6,713 nt of DNA from Nitrospiraceae bacterium (GCA_003454665.1 DMKB01000151.1:1-6713), one strand, 5' to 3'; shown: positions 1 to 5,433, numbered from the stretch's first letter. Made by a program: numbers and translations. The notes: a model not told the origin generated them from the sequence alone.

Positions 1-485
1 CCTGCGATCTTGCCGGCGTCCTTGGTTGCCTGGCGCTGAGCGTCGTTGAAATAGGCGGGAACCGTGATGACCGCCTGGGTCACCTCCTCGCCAAGATAGG
101 CTTCGGCGGTTTCCTTCATTTTCTGCAGGATGAAGGCGGATACCTGGCTGGGCGAATATTTCTTGCCACGGGCCTCGACCCAGGCGTCGCTATTGTCGGC
201 CATGACGATGCTGTAGGGGACCATGCCAATGTCTTTTTTTGTCATGGGATCGTCGAAGCGGCGTCCGATCAGACGCTTGATGGCAAACAGCGTGTTTTCC
301 GGGTTGGTCACGGCCTGCCGTTTGGCGGCCTGGCCAACCAGGCGCTCGCCGTCCTCAGTGAAGGCGACAACCGACGGTGTGGTCCGCCCGCCTTCCGAAT
401 TCTCGATAACCTTTGGCTCCTTGCCTTCCATAATGGCAACGCAGGAGTTGGTGGTGCCCAGATCAATACCGATAACTTTTCCCAT
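1..485 (-). CDS. dnaK: Chaperone protein DnaK (Hsp70), N-terminal part, cut by window edge
   Basis: The first 161 residues of DnaK, the ATP-driven Hsp70 that binds exposed hydrophobic segments of client proteins in the cytoplasm and works with DnaJ and GrpE. The Hsp70 signature IDLGTTNS is at residues 7-14. The ATP-hydrolysis lysine that corresponds to E. coli Lys70 lies in FAIKRLIGRRF (Lys70 here as well), and AVITVPAYFNDAQRQATKDA is at 138-157. All of these belong to lobe I of the nucleotide-binding domain, and the rest of the gene lies left of position 1. The ATG at 485 is preceded by a strong Shine-Dalgarno AAGGAGG (491-497) five bases away. It is the third gene after hrcA and grpE, 104 nt downstream of grpE, and is probably co-transcribed from the CIRCE promoter. 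dnaJ may follow outside the window, but this is not seen. Confidence 0.98.
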   Translation of the reverse strand, partial: MGKVIGIDLGTTNSCVAIMEGKEPKVIENSEGGRTTPSVVAFTEDGERLVGQAAKRQAVTNPENTLFAIKRLIGRRFDDPMTKKDIGMVPYSIVMADNSDAWVEARGKKYSPSQVSAFILQKMKETAEAYLGEEVTQAVITVPAYFNDAQRQATKDAGKIA

Positions 486-553
486 TGTAGCCTCCTTAAG
501 CTATTGAGTTTTCCCTGTCCGATGGTGTAAATGATTGGATCGGTCATGGGGTG

Positions 554-592
554 AAAAAAAACGGGGACCTCGGATATTACCTCGCCGATTCA
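554..592 (-). terminator. Possible weak attenuator hairpin with T8 tract between grpE and dnaK
   Basis: On the minus strand, just after the grpE stop, GGGG and a TCGG segment can pair with CCGA and CCCC around an internal loop, and the structure is followed by C-G and eight consecutive Ts (complement of 554-561). The stem is broken (4 + 4 bp) and its GGGG arm reaches into the last codons of grpE at about 593-596. It is therefore weaker than a standard intrinsic terminator. It could reduce read-through into dnaK, mark an mRNA processing site, or mean nothing. Confidence 0.3.
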
Positions 593-1189
593 CCCCTTCA
601 TCGCATCACCATTCCCTTCCTCAGTTCCGCCTTCTTGCCTCTTCGCCACACCGACTTTTGCGTGGCGCAGCACCTTGTCCTGGTACCGATATCCCTTCTG
701 TATCACCTGTACCACGGTATTCTCCGGCGCGTCATCTGCCGCCGTCTGCATCACCGCGTCATGCTGTGCCGGATCAAAGGGTTCTCCTTCGGCGGCGAAT
801 GGCGTGACACCGACTTTCGCCAGTACGTCGAGAAACTGCTTCAGTACCAGCTCGACACCCTGAACAATGCCCTCGGTATTGTTCCCTGCCTCCGATGCGT
901 GACCGAGGGCAAGTTCCAGGTGATCCACCACGGGCAGAAGTTCGGACGCGAGCTGTTCATTGGCGTACTTGCGAAAATCCGCAAGGTCACGCTGCGTGCG
1001 CTTCCGATAATTCTCAAAGTCCGCGTACGTCCTCAGGTATTTATCGTGCGCCTCCGCAGCCTTCTGTTCCAGCTCCTTCGTCCGCTCTTCCTGAACGGAC
1101 TCCACCGAAGCGTCCGTATTCTCCGTTTCCTCTGACGGCGGGACCCATGCCACGCCCTCCTGCCGGGTCTCCTTGTTCTCCCTTTCCAT
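590..1189 (-). CDS. grpE: GrpE, nucleotide exchange factor of DnaK
   Basis: A 199-aa GrpE, the cytoplasmic homodimer that releases ADP from DnaK and so resets the chaperone cycle. The N-terminus (1-32) is acidic and probably disordered. It is followed by a long charged helix (about 33-95) containing YLRTYADFENYRKRT (51-65), the GrpE coiled-coil motif. The C-terminal beta domain that touches DnaK carries GEPFDPAQHDAVMQ (135-148) and the family signature VVQVIQKGYRYQDKVLRHAKVGVA-type stretch at 159-182. Length is normal for the family. Its ATG shares its A with the hrcA TAA stop (TAATG), so translation is probably coupled; an AGAAAGG about ten bases upstream is the only, modest, ribosome binding site. 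It lies second in the hrcA-grpE-dnaK operon and is controlled with it by the CIRCE at 2263-2289. Confidence 0.97.
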   Translation of the reverse strand: MERENKETRQEGVAWVPPSEETENTDASVESVQEERTKELEQKAAEAHDKYLRTYADFENYRKRTQRDLADFRKYANEQLASELLPVVDHLELALGHASEAGNNTEGIVQGVELVLKQFLDVLAKVGVTPFAAEGEPFDPAQHDAVMQTAADDAPENTVVQVIQKGYRYQDKVLRHAKVGVAKRQEGGTEEGNGDAMKG

Positions 1190-2235
1190 TATCGCTCTAT
1201 GCCTTTCTGAAATCGCTCGTTCAAAAGCCGTGAAAGCAGCTTTGCCGTGTAATCCACCACGTTCATCACCTGCCGGTACTGCATCCTCGTGGGGCCGATC
1301 ACCCCGAGCGTACCGATCACCTTGTCACTGGCCCGATAGTTGCTGACGATGAGACTGCACCCCTCCATCTCAAAGTAGGGGTTTTCCGACCCGATGAAAA
1401 CCTTGATGCCCTCGGCCACCTCACTCCTGTCCAGAAGCTTCAGGAGCTTGTACTTGTCTTCGAAGGCCCGGAACAGACCCCGCACCTTTTCAACATTCGC
1501 GAACTCGGGACTCTCGAGCATCTGGGATGCGCCGCCGATATACACCTTATCGGCATCACGCTCCTGCACCTCTTTGCTGGCCCGGTAAGCCTCCTCCATC
1601 AACTGCAGAAAGATGCGTTTCTCTTCCCGCATCTCCTCCACGAGACGATGCCGGAGCTCCATCAAGGTAAGATGTTCCAGCTCTTCAGACAGGTAGTGAC
1701 TGAAGGCGTTCAGCTCATGCTGCCCGATGTCCTCGTCCAGCTCAATAAGCTTGTTCTGAACATCGCCGCCGGCGGTGACGAAAATAATGAGGACCTGCCT
1801 GCCGCGAAGCCTCACGAATTCTATATGTTTATACCTGCCTTCGGTGTCGCTCGGTGCGATTACCACCCCGGTATGGCGGGACATCGTCGCCAGGAATCGG
1901 CTTGCCTCTTCCATCAGCTCCTGAAGGTCCCCCCCCTGAAGCGTGGGAGCCTGGATCAACTGGTCCTCGATACTCTCAGCATCATTATTAATGCTGATCA
2001 GGCTATCGATATAATACCGGTATCCCTGATCGGTGGGCACCCTGCCGGCCGACGTATGGGGATGGGTCAGAAAGCCCAACTCCTCCAGCTCAGCCATGAT
2101 ATTCCGGAGCGTGGCCGAACTCAGGCCGAAATCATACGCCTTGCAGAGGACCGTTGATCCAACGGGTGTCCCTGAAGCAATATAACTGTCGATAACAGCC
2201 TGCAGTACCCTCTTATTTCTTTCTTGAGAATCCAT
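1189..2235 (-). CDS. hrcA: HrcA, heat-inducible transcription repressor
   Basis: A 348-aa HrcA, the repressor that binds CIRCE inverted repeats and represses chaperone operons; in studied bacteria its activity depends on GroEL. The N-terminal winged helix contains SSATLRNIMAELEELG (39-54) and HPHTSAGRVPTDQGYRYY (58-75), both diagnostic for HrcA. The middle is the GAF-like dimerisation region, and GVIGPTRMQY near 311-320 is the conserved C-terminal motif. Length is typical. It is the first gene of hrcA-grpE-dnaK, and its stop overlaps the grpE start by one base. A CIRCE lies 28 bases before its start codon, so it should repress itself. No clear Shine-Dalgarno precedes the ATG, and no other in-frame start with a better site is present upstream; poor initiation would fit a repressor needed in small amounts (inference). 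Confidence 0.97.
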   Translation of the reverse strand: MDSQERNKRVLQAVIDSYIASGTPVGSTVLCKAYDFGLSSATLRNIMAELEELGFLTHPHTSAGRVPTDQGYRYYIDSLISINNDAESIEDQLIQAPTLQGGDLQELMEEASRFLATMSRHTGVVIAPSDTEGRYKHIEFVRLRGRQVLIIFVTAGGDVQNKLIELDEDIGQHELNAFSHYLSEELEHLTLMELRHRLVEEMREEKRIFLQLMEEAYRASKEVQERDADKVYIGGASQMLESPEFANVEKVRGLFRAFEDKYKLLKLLDRSEVAEGIKVFIGSENPYFEMEGCSLIVSNYRASDKVIGTLGVIGPTRMQYRQVMNVVDYTAKLLSRLLNERFQKGIER

Positions 2236-2262
2236 AACCCGAGAAACATCAATCGATTCCGG

Positions 2263-2289
2263 TTAGCACTCTTTATATTAGAGTGCTAA
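2263..2289 (-). promoter_or_regulatory. CIRCE operator of the hrcA-grpE-dnaK operon
   Basis: A perfect CIRCE: TTAGCACTC (2263-2271), a nine-base spacer, and GAGTGCTAA (2281-2289). It matches the known consensus at every arm position and lies between the promoter and the hrcA start, covering the expected transcription start. HrcA bound here would block initiation. Confidence 0.97.
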
Positions 2290-2290
2290 T

Positions 2291-2319
2291 AATTTATCAT
2301 ATGGGTGTTTACCTGTCAA
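2291..2319 (-). promoter_or_regulatory. Sigma70-type promoter of hrcA-grpE-dnaK
   Basis: On the minus strand a perfect TTGACA -35 box (complement of 2314-2319) is followed after 17 bases by TAAATT (complement of 2291-2296). Transcription would start near 2284, inside the CIRCE, giving a leader of about 50 nt. There is no sign of a sigma32-type promoter; control appears to be by repression. Confidence 0.8.
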
Positions 2320-2450
2320 GCATTTATTTCCCGGAACCATTACCTCCTGCCGTGTCCCACCCGGTCCAGAGACCGCTGCCATAATCAGATCCAGTAAATT
2401 GCAGAACATCGCCTCGGCGGAATCCAACAGGGGCGGCACACTGCTCTGCG

Positions 2451-2489
2451 CAAAAAAGCCGTCCTGCACCCACCGTATGCAGGACGGCT
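2451..2489 (-). terminator. Intrinsic terminator of hsp20
   Basis: On the minus strand a perfect 12-bp stem, AGCCGTCCTGCA with TGCAGGACGGCT (plus-strand arms 2457-2468 and 2478-2489), encloses a nine-base loop and runs into a T tract (complement of 2452-2457). It begins about 47 bases after the hsp20 stop and separates hsp20 from the hrcA promoter. Confidence 0.92.
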
Positions 2490-2536
2490 GACTCATTACC
2501 GCTTAACCGACAGGAAGACAGGCGTACGGTTCATTG

Positions 2537-3058
2537 TCAGGCCGCTTTTTTCGCGGCTCCTTCACCCTCGATCTGCTCTGCCCCTTTGGTTTCGATCTCG
2601 ATCTTCCTGGCGTTCTCCAGCTTCTCAGGAACCGGCACCGTAACCTCGAGAATGCCCTTCGTAAATTTCGCCTTCAGAGCATCGATCTTGGCGCCTTCAG
2701 GCAGCGGAAAATGTCTCTCGAATGAGCCGTAGGAGATCTCCTGATAGATATAGCTCTCTTCCTTGCTTTCTTTCTCTGCTGTTCGTTCACCCTTGATGAC
2801 GACCTCCCGGTCGGTAACGGTCACCTCGACGTCCTTTGGGTCCATACCGGGGAGCTCTGCTTTGTACACCAGATTCCCTTCTTTGGTATAACTCTCGACG
2901 GCAGGTATCCACGCGTCTCGCTGTTCCCGGGGAGATGTGTCACTCCGAAGGAACCGGTTGAACAGCCTGTCCATGTCACGCTGCACTGAATGCAGCTCTT
3001 CAAAGGGGTCGAACCTGCTCATGATCCTGAATGGATCCCAACGCACCAGCGATTTCAT
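2537..3058 (-). CDS. Small heat-shock protein, Hsp20/alpha-crystallin family
   Basis: A 173-aa small heat-shock protein, an ATP-independent holdase that forms cytoplasmic oligomers and keeps unfolding proteins soluble for DnaK or ClpB. The short N-terminal arm starts MKSLVRWDPFRIMSRFDPFEEL. The alpha-crystallin domain runs from about Trp50-Ile-Pro to residue 143, with ELPGMDPKDVEV (68-79), YGSFERHFPLP (110-120) and the conserved GILEV (135-139). An IEI triad (153-155) in the C-terminal tail matches the IxI oligomerisation motif, and the last residues are a charged Ala/Lys tail. The frame stays open upstream to a TTG at 3106, but the ATG at 3058 has an ideal Shine-Dalgarno seven bases away and gives the family's usual N-terminus. 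It is monocistronic, with its own CIRCE promoter and terminator. Similar proteins are called hsp20 or ibpA; the exact symbol cannot be decided. Confidence 0.96.
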   Translation of the reverse strand: MKSLVRWDPFRIMSRFDPFEELHSVQRDMDRLFNRFLRSDTSPREQRDAWIPAVESYTKEGNLVYKAELPGMDPKDVEVTVTDREVVIKGERTAEKESKEESYIYQEISYGSFERHFPLPEGAKIDALKAKFTKGILEVTVPVPEKLENARKIEIETKGAEQIEGEGAAKKAA

Positions 3059-3064
3059 GGTGAT

Positions 3065-3073
3065 CCCTCCTTT
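3065..3073 (-). promoter_or_regulatory. Strong ribosome binding site of hsp20
   Basis: The minus strand reads AAAGGAGGG, with AGGAGG (complement of 3066-3071) placed seven bases before the ATG at 3058. This decides the start in favour of 3058 over the upstream TTG (3106) and an internal ATG ten codons later. A small GCCC/GGGC hairpin (3080-3093) ends just upstream of it. Confidence 0.85.
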
Positions 3074-3100
3074 CCCCATGCCCTTTTCAGGGCCAGAATC

Positions 3101-3193
3101 ATTCAATCTCCACGTCGGGATCTGCTTCGGCCTGATTGTTCAGGCCAGGGACGGTGGTGCCTTTCCCCATCCCCCGAATTGTGGAGATTGAAT
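3101..3193 (-). repeat. 13-bp inverted repeat with nested hairpin in the hsp20 leader
   Basis: ATTCAATCTCCAC (3101-3113) and its exact reverse complement GTGGAGATTGAAT (3181-3193) are 67 bases apart. Between them lies a second perfect hairpin, GGCCTGA-TTGT-TCAGGCC (3129-3146). Both sit in the predicted hsp20 leader, upstream of the ribosome binding site. The arrangement would let the mRNA fold into a long stem topped by a smaller hairpin. Function is unknown; RNA-level control or message stability is possible. Confidence 0.7.
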
Positions 3194-3262
3194 ATGAGTG
3201 ACAGGAAGCAACATACTGCCTTTCTGCCACCTCGTAGAGAACGATGCTTTCTTCTATCATCA

Positions 3263-3291
3263 ATTATAATACAGCATTAGCACTCTGTCAA
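3263..3291 (-). promoter_or_regulatory. Near-consensus sigma70 promoter of hsp20
   Basis: On the minus strand a perfect TTGACA (complement of 3286-3291) and a perfect TATAAT (complement of 3263-3268) are 17 bases apart. The -35 box lies in the CIRCE spacer and the right half of the operator fills the promoter spacer, so HrcA and RNA polymerase cannot bind together. Transcription would start near 3256, leaving a leader of about 200 nt. Confidence 0.92.
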
Positions 3292-3306
3292 GTAGAGTGC
3301 TAATGC
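3274..3306 (-). promoter_or_regulatory. CIRCE operator of hsp20, with extended arms
   Basis: TTAGCACTC (3277-3285), a nine-base spacer, and GAGTGCTAA (3295-3303) form a perfect CIRCE. The symmetry continues three bases outward on each side (GCA/TGC), giving 12-bp arms over 3274-3306. It is embedded in the hsp20 promoter and indicates control by the HrcA encoded in the same window. Confidence 0.96.
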
Positions 3307-3489
3307 TCATAACAACCTGATTTTCAACAATTATTTGACGTATCTTTCTTCATAAGCAAAGGAAAAAGAGAGAATGGTTCGCCCGACAGCCGGCGGCAAT
3401 GGAGGGGGTTACCCTGACAGACGAGGGTGAACGCAGCAGCGGAATCAGCGCTGACAGTATCGCAGGGTGTGCAGATTGTGTCTGTTGCC
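3307..3489. other. Intergenic stretch without a recognisable feature
   Basis: It lies between the hsp20 promoter and the end of the 85-aa gene. No gene, strong terminator or clear promoter is seen. There is only a 10-bp self-complementary TCAGCGCTGA near 3446-3455 and a short ACCCT/AGGGT pairing near 3411-3428, both too weak to call. The 85-aa gene thus has no obvious terminator of its own. Confidence 0.5.
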
Positions 3490-3747
3490 TCAGTTTCTTC
3501 CCACAGAACCGTCGGGAATCAGAAACCGCTCTGCGATGATCCTCTGAAAGCGGGGACCATAAACGAGGTCATAGACGTGTTCTTTCCCGGGGAACAGGTT
3601 CAGCGCCGCTCGTTTTGTATCATCAACGATATCGAAGGCCTCCCGAAGAGTCAGGTTCGACTGCATGAGCGTTGCCTGGGCCAGATCAACGAGGAATCTC
3701 AACCATCGTATCTTCTTGTCTTCCTCTTCCAATAAATCTTTTTCCAT
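3490..3747 (-). CDS. Small conserved-looking protein of unknown function (85 aa)
   Basis: I do not recognise a named family. The protein begins MEKDLLEEEDKKIRWLRF, is predicted to be mostly helical and soluble, and has no signal peptide or membrane segment. A core, RWLRFLVDLAQATLMQ followed by LTLREAFDIVDDTKRAALNLFPGKEHVYDLVYGPRF (about 14-67), has the regular heptad-like spacing and Pro/Gly turn of a folded domain. The style matches short uncharacterised deltaproteobacterial proteins I recall only loosely. The ATG at 3747 is chosen because GGGGAG (3754-3759) lies six bases before it. An in-frame ATG at 3777 would add ten residues (MPKLKPGEKN) and has a weaker GAGG. It lies downstream of the secreted protein's terminator, so it probably has its own promoter, which I cannot identify. 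Confidence 0.72.
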   Translation of the reverse strand: MEKDLLEEEDKKIRWLRFLVDLAQATLMQSNLTLREAFDIVDDTKRAALNLFPGKEHVYDLVYGPRFQRIIAERFLIPDGSVGRN

Positions 3748-3820
3748 GTTTTTCTCCCCAGGCTTCAGCTTTGGCATTTGACCTCATCGGAATGCTTTTA
3801 ACCGTACCCCTTTCCTGACG

Positions 3821-3838
3821 GTATGAGTAACCTCATAC
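3821..3838. repeat. 18-bp perfect palindrome upstream of the 85-aa gene
   Basis: GTATGAG (3821-3827), a four-base centre, and CTCATAC (3832-3838) form a perfect inverted repeat about 75 bases before the 85-aa gene start. A second pair, ACCGT (3801-3805) and ACGGT (3818-3822), overlaps its edge. It could be an operator or a leader RNA hairpin; there is no T tract, so it is not a terminator. Confidence 0.45.
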
Positions 3839-3941
3839 GCTGCTTCAGGCAAACATCGCGGCATCCGCTCCTGGGGCCAGGCATACCAGCTATACGCTCC
3901 CATCACGCCGTGCATTGAATGTCCGCCCGATCTCGGAACGG

Positions 3942-3972
3942 AAAAAGGCGGAGGTTCGTGTACCCCCGCCTT
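3942..3972 (-). terminator. Intrinsic terminator after the secreted Lys-rich protein
   Basis: The minus strand can form a 10-bp stem, AAGGCGGGGG with CCTCCGCCTT (one G-T pair; plus-strand arms 3945-3954 and 3963-3972), with an eight-base loop, followed by TTTTT. It starts four bases after the stop at 3977 and should end the transcript there. Confidence 0.88.
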
Positions 3973-3976
3973 ATTA

Positions 3977-4663
3977 CTAATGTTTCTTTTTTTTCTTCCA
4001 GCCCTTTCCGGGGTGGTCATCGTCATCATACTGTTTCTGATCGTGCTTTCCCTTTTTTTTTGCTCCCTTTTTCTCTTTCGATGTCCCGCTCTTTTTACGC
4101 TTAGCCCCTTTTTTCTTGTGCTCGGCGCGAATCATCCCGTTAAACTTCTCTCCACGCATCCGGCGCTGAATAATATCTTCCGGGCGCTGGCCGTAGTGTT
4201 CCGACACCAGTCTCAGCTGCACCAGGCCACGAATGGTGATGTCGTCGAAAACCGCCGCTGACTGCCGGCGTCCGCGCTTCCGGTAGTATCCGTAGGCATT
4301 GCCGTAAGGAGGCCCGGGCCTGACATGATCAGGAATCGGCACATAGAAGATTGACGGTTTCAAACGGAGTTTTTGCGTAATGACCAGCCAGGTCATCCCT
4401 GCGTGTCGCCACCCAAGAAGCATATCCACGGGAGCCCCGGACCGCTTCGACAGGAACAGAAGCACACTGATGTCGTCGTCATGAAGACGTCGCTGCTCAA
4501 GACCGAGGACGACAGATGGTTGAACCTTATAAAACTCGCCGTACGCAACGTGCAACTCCGACAGGTCTCCGCCTGCCAGCCTGAGATGCGCATCAAGGCT
4601 CTGAGCTTCGCCCGGTGCGGCAAAGAGCGCGGCAAAGAGAAGCGCTAATATATATTTTTTCAT
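3977..4663 (-). CDS. Exported protein of unknown function with lysine-rich C-terminal tail (228 aa)
   Basis: No named family is recognised. Residues 1-20 form a signal peptide: MKKY, a hydrophobic core LALLFAALFAA, and a likely cleavage after GEA, so the mature protein is probably periplasmic or secreted. Residues 21-180 look folded. HDDDISVLLFLSKRSGAPVDMLLGWRHAGMTW (61-92) is followed by a Pro/Gly/Tyr-rich linker, RPGPPYGNAYGYYRKR (115-130). A second segment, HYGQRPEDIIQRRMRG (156-171), loosely repeats the SGAPVDMLLGWRHAG pattern, suggesting two related helical units. Residues 181-228 are low complexity, with about 20 Lys in 47 residues, one DDDD patch, and an end of GWKKKKKH. The ATG at 4663 is chosen over the adjacent GTG at 4666 because GGAGG (4669-4673) is five bases from it. 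The gene is monocistronic, with a terminator right after its stop. Confidence 0.8.
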   Translation of the reverse strand: MKKYILALLFAALFAAPGEAQSLDAHLRLAGGDLSELHVAYGEFYKVQPSVVLGLEQRRLHDDDISVLLFLSKRSGAPVDMLLGWRHAGMTWLVITQKLRLKPSIFYVPIPDHVRPGPPYGNAYGYYRKRGRRQSAAVFDDITIRGLVQLRLVSEHYGQRPEDIIQRRMRGEKFNGMIRAEHKKKGAKRKKSGTSKEKKGAKKKGKHDQKQYDDDDHPGKGWKKKKKH

Positions 4664-4668
4664 CACAG

Positions 4669-4673
4669 CCTCC
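4669..4673 (-). promoter_or_regulatory. Ribosome binding site deciding the start of the secreted protein
   Basis: GGAGG on the minus strand lies five bases before the ATG at 4663 but only two before the in-frame GTG at 4666, so the ATG is the likelier start. Confidence 0.75.
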
Positions 4674-4704
4674 AGTCAGGAACGGACGCTTTGCCAAAAG
4701 TTTT

Positions 4705-4830
4705 GCCACAGAGGAAAAAGAGAGCACAGAGTAATACTTAAGAAGTTCGTTTGCTTTTTACTAATCAGCTCCCACTCATTTCTTAATATATTTTTTATCT
4801 TCTCTCTCATTTCTCTGTGTACTCTGTGGC
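4705..4830. repeat. 126-bp imperfect inverted-repeat element bounded by GCCACAGAG
   Basis: GCCACAGAG (4705-4713) and CTCTGTGGC (4822-4830) are exact inverted ends. A second CACAGAG (4725-4731) is matched by CTCTGTG (4813-4819), and TTAAGAA (4738-4744) is matched by TTCTTAA (4780-4786). The whole AT-rich stretch is thus roughly symmetrical and could fold into a long broken hairpin. It contains no gene. It resembles CCACAGAG-type intergenic repeats I recall from deltaproteobacterial and related genomes (recollection, unchecked). It may be a small non-autonomous element. No clear target duplication is visible. Confidence 0.6.
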
Positions 4831-4947
4831 TAAATATCCTTATTTATCATAGAGCTTTTGACACCATCGGAACGGGACCACCGTAGCGATATCCGCCAAT
4901 TACTCAAATTGCGAGGGCCGCGTAAAATATCGCTCGTGCCTGTTGTA

Positions 4948-5433
4948 CTAAGGCCCTTCTCCCCGTTCGTACGTTCCGCTCTTCCCGCCGGACTTCCGGA
5001 CCAACCGTACGTCGGTAATGGTCATGGCCCTGTCCACTGCCTTGCACATGTCGTAGATGGTCAGGCCGGCAGCGGCAACGGCAGTCAGCGCTTCCATCTC
5101 AGCGCCTGTTTTGGCCGTCGTTCTGACGGTGGCCTGAATGTCCACCCATGACGACGCTTCATCGGGGATGAATTCAATCTCAACCGATGCGAGATTCAAT
5201 GAGTGGCACAGGGGGATCAGTTCCGGGGTCTTCTTGGCAGCCATGATCCCGGCCAGCCTCGCCACACCGAAGACATCCCCCTTGGATACCTCGCGGTCCA
5301 GGATACGGCGCAAGGTGTCCGGTTGCATGGTGACTCTCCCCGCCGCCTTCGCCTCGCGGGCGGTCTCCTGCTTGCCGGAAACGTCCACCATCCGCGCTGC
5401 TCCCTCTTCATCGAAATGGGTAAGTTTTGACAT
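4948..5433 (-). CDS. moaC: MoaC, cyclic pyranopterin monophosphate synthase
   Basis: A 161-aa MoaC, which converts the MoaA product 3',8-cyclo-7,8-dihydro-GTP into cyclic pyranopterin monophosphate in molybdenum cofactor synthesis; it is cytoplasmic and hexameric in known cases. The sequence starts MSKLTHFDEEGAARMVDVSGK. It carries KKTPELIPLCHSL (67-79), AEMEALTAV (111-119) and YDMCKAVDRAM (127-137), with Asp128 and Lys131 at the catalytic positions known from E. coli. The usual PLCHPL reads PLCHSL here, a small deviation. The ATG at 5433 gives the standard N-terminus; an in-frame TTG seven codons upstream is unlikely. No good Shine-Dalgarno precedes it. It follows moaA on the same strand after 154 nt and acts directly on its product. 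No clear terminator is seen after its stop. Confidence 0.97.
   Translation of the reverse strand: MSKLTHFDEEGAARMVDVSGKQETAREAKAAGRVTMQPDTLRRILDREVSKGDVFGVARLAGIMAAKKTPELIPLCHSLNLASVEIEFIPDEASSWVDIQATVRTTAKTGAEMEALTAVAAAGLTIYDMCKAVDRAMTITDVRLVRKSGGKSGTYERGEGP

Noticed and set aside
551..1135. 194-aa plus-strand frame opposite grpE
   Set aside because: It lies antisense over grpE, whose motifs are unmistakable; the plus-strand product has no recognisable features.
1648..2157. 169-aa plus-strand frame opposite hrcA
   Set aside because: It is a shadow of the conserved HrcA coding sequence on the other strand.
2278..2496. 72-aa minus-strand reading frame between hsp20 and hrcA
   Set aside because: It starts at the hsp20 terminator hairpin and runs through the hrcA promoter into the CIRCE; it has no ribosome binding site and no protein-like motifs.
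3059..3106. TTG start giving an hsp20 product 16 residues longer
   Set aside because: The extension MNDSGPEKGMGKGGIT is translated Shine-Dalgarno sequence, and the ATG at 3058 has the better site and the usual family N-terminus.
3784..4029. 81-aa minus-strand frame overlapping the end of the secreted protein
   Set aside because: Its first half is an out-of-frame reading of the lysine tail and then crosses the intrinsic terminator at 3942-3972. Only its last 43 codons are kept, as a weak finding.
5128..5170. Possible defect in MoaC because PLCHPL reads PLCHSL (at 5200-5217)
   Set aside because: The substituted residue is not a catalytic one that I know, and the frame is intact with all other motifs, so a broken gene is not supported.
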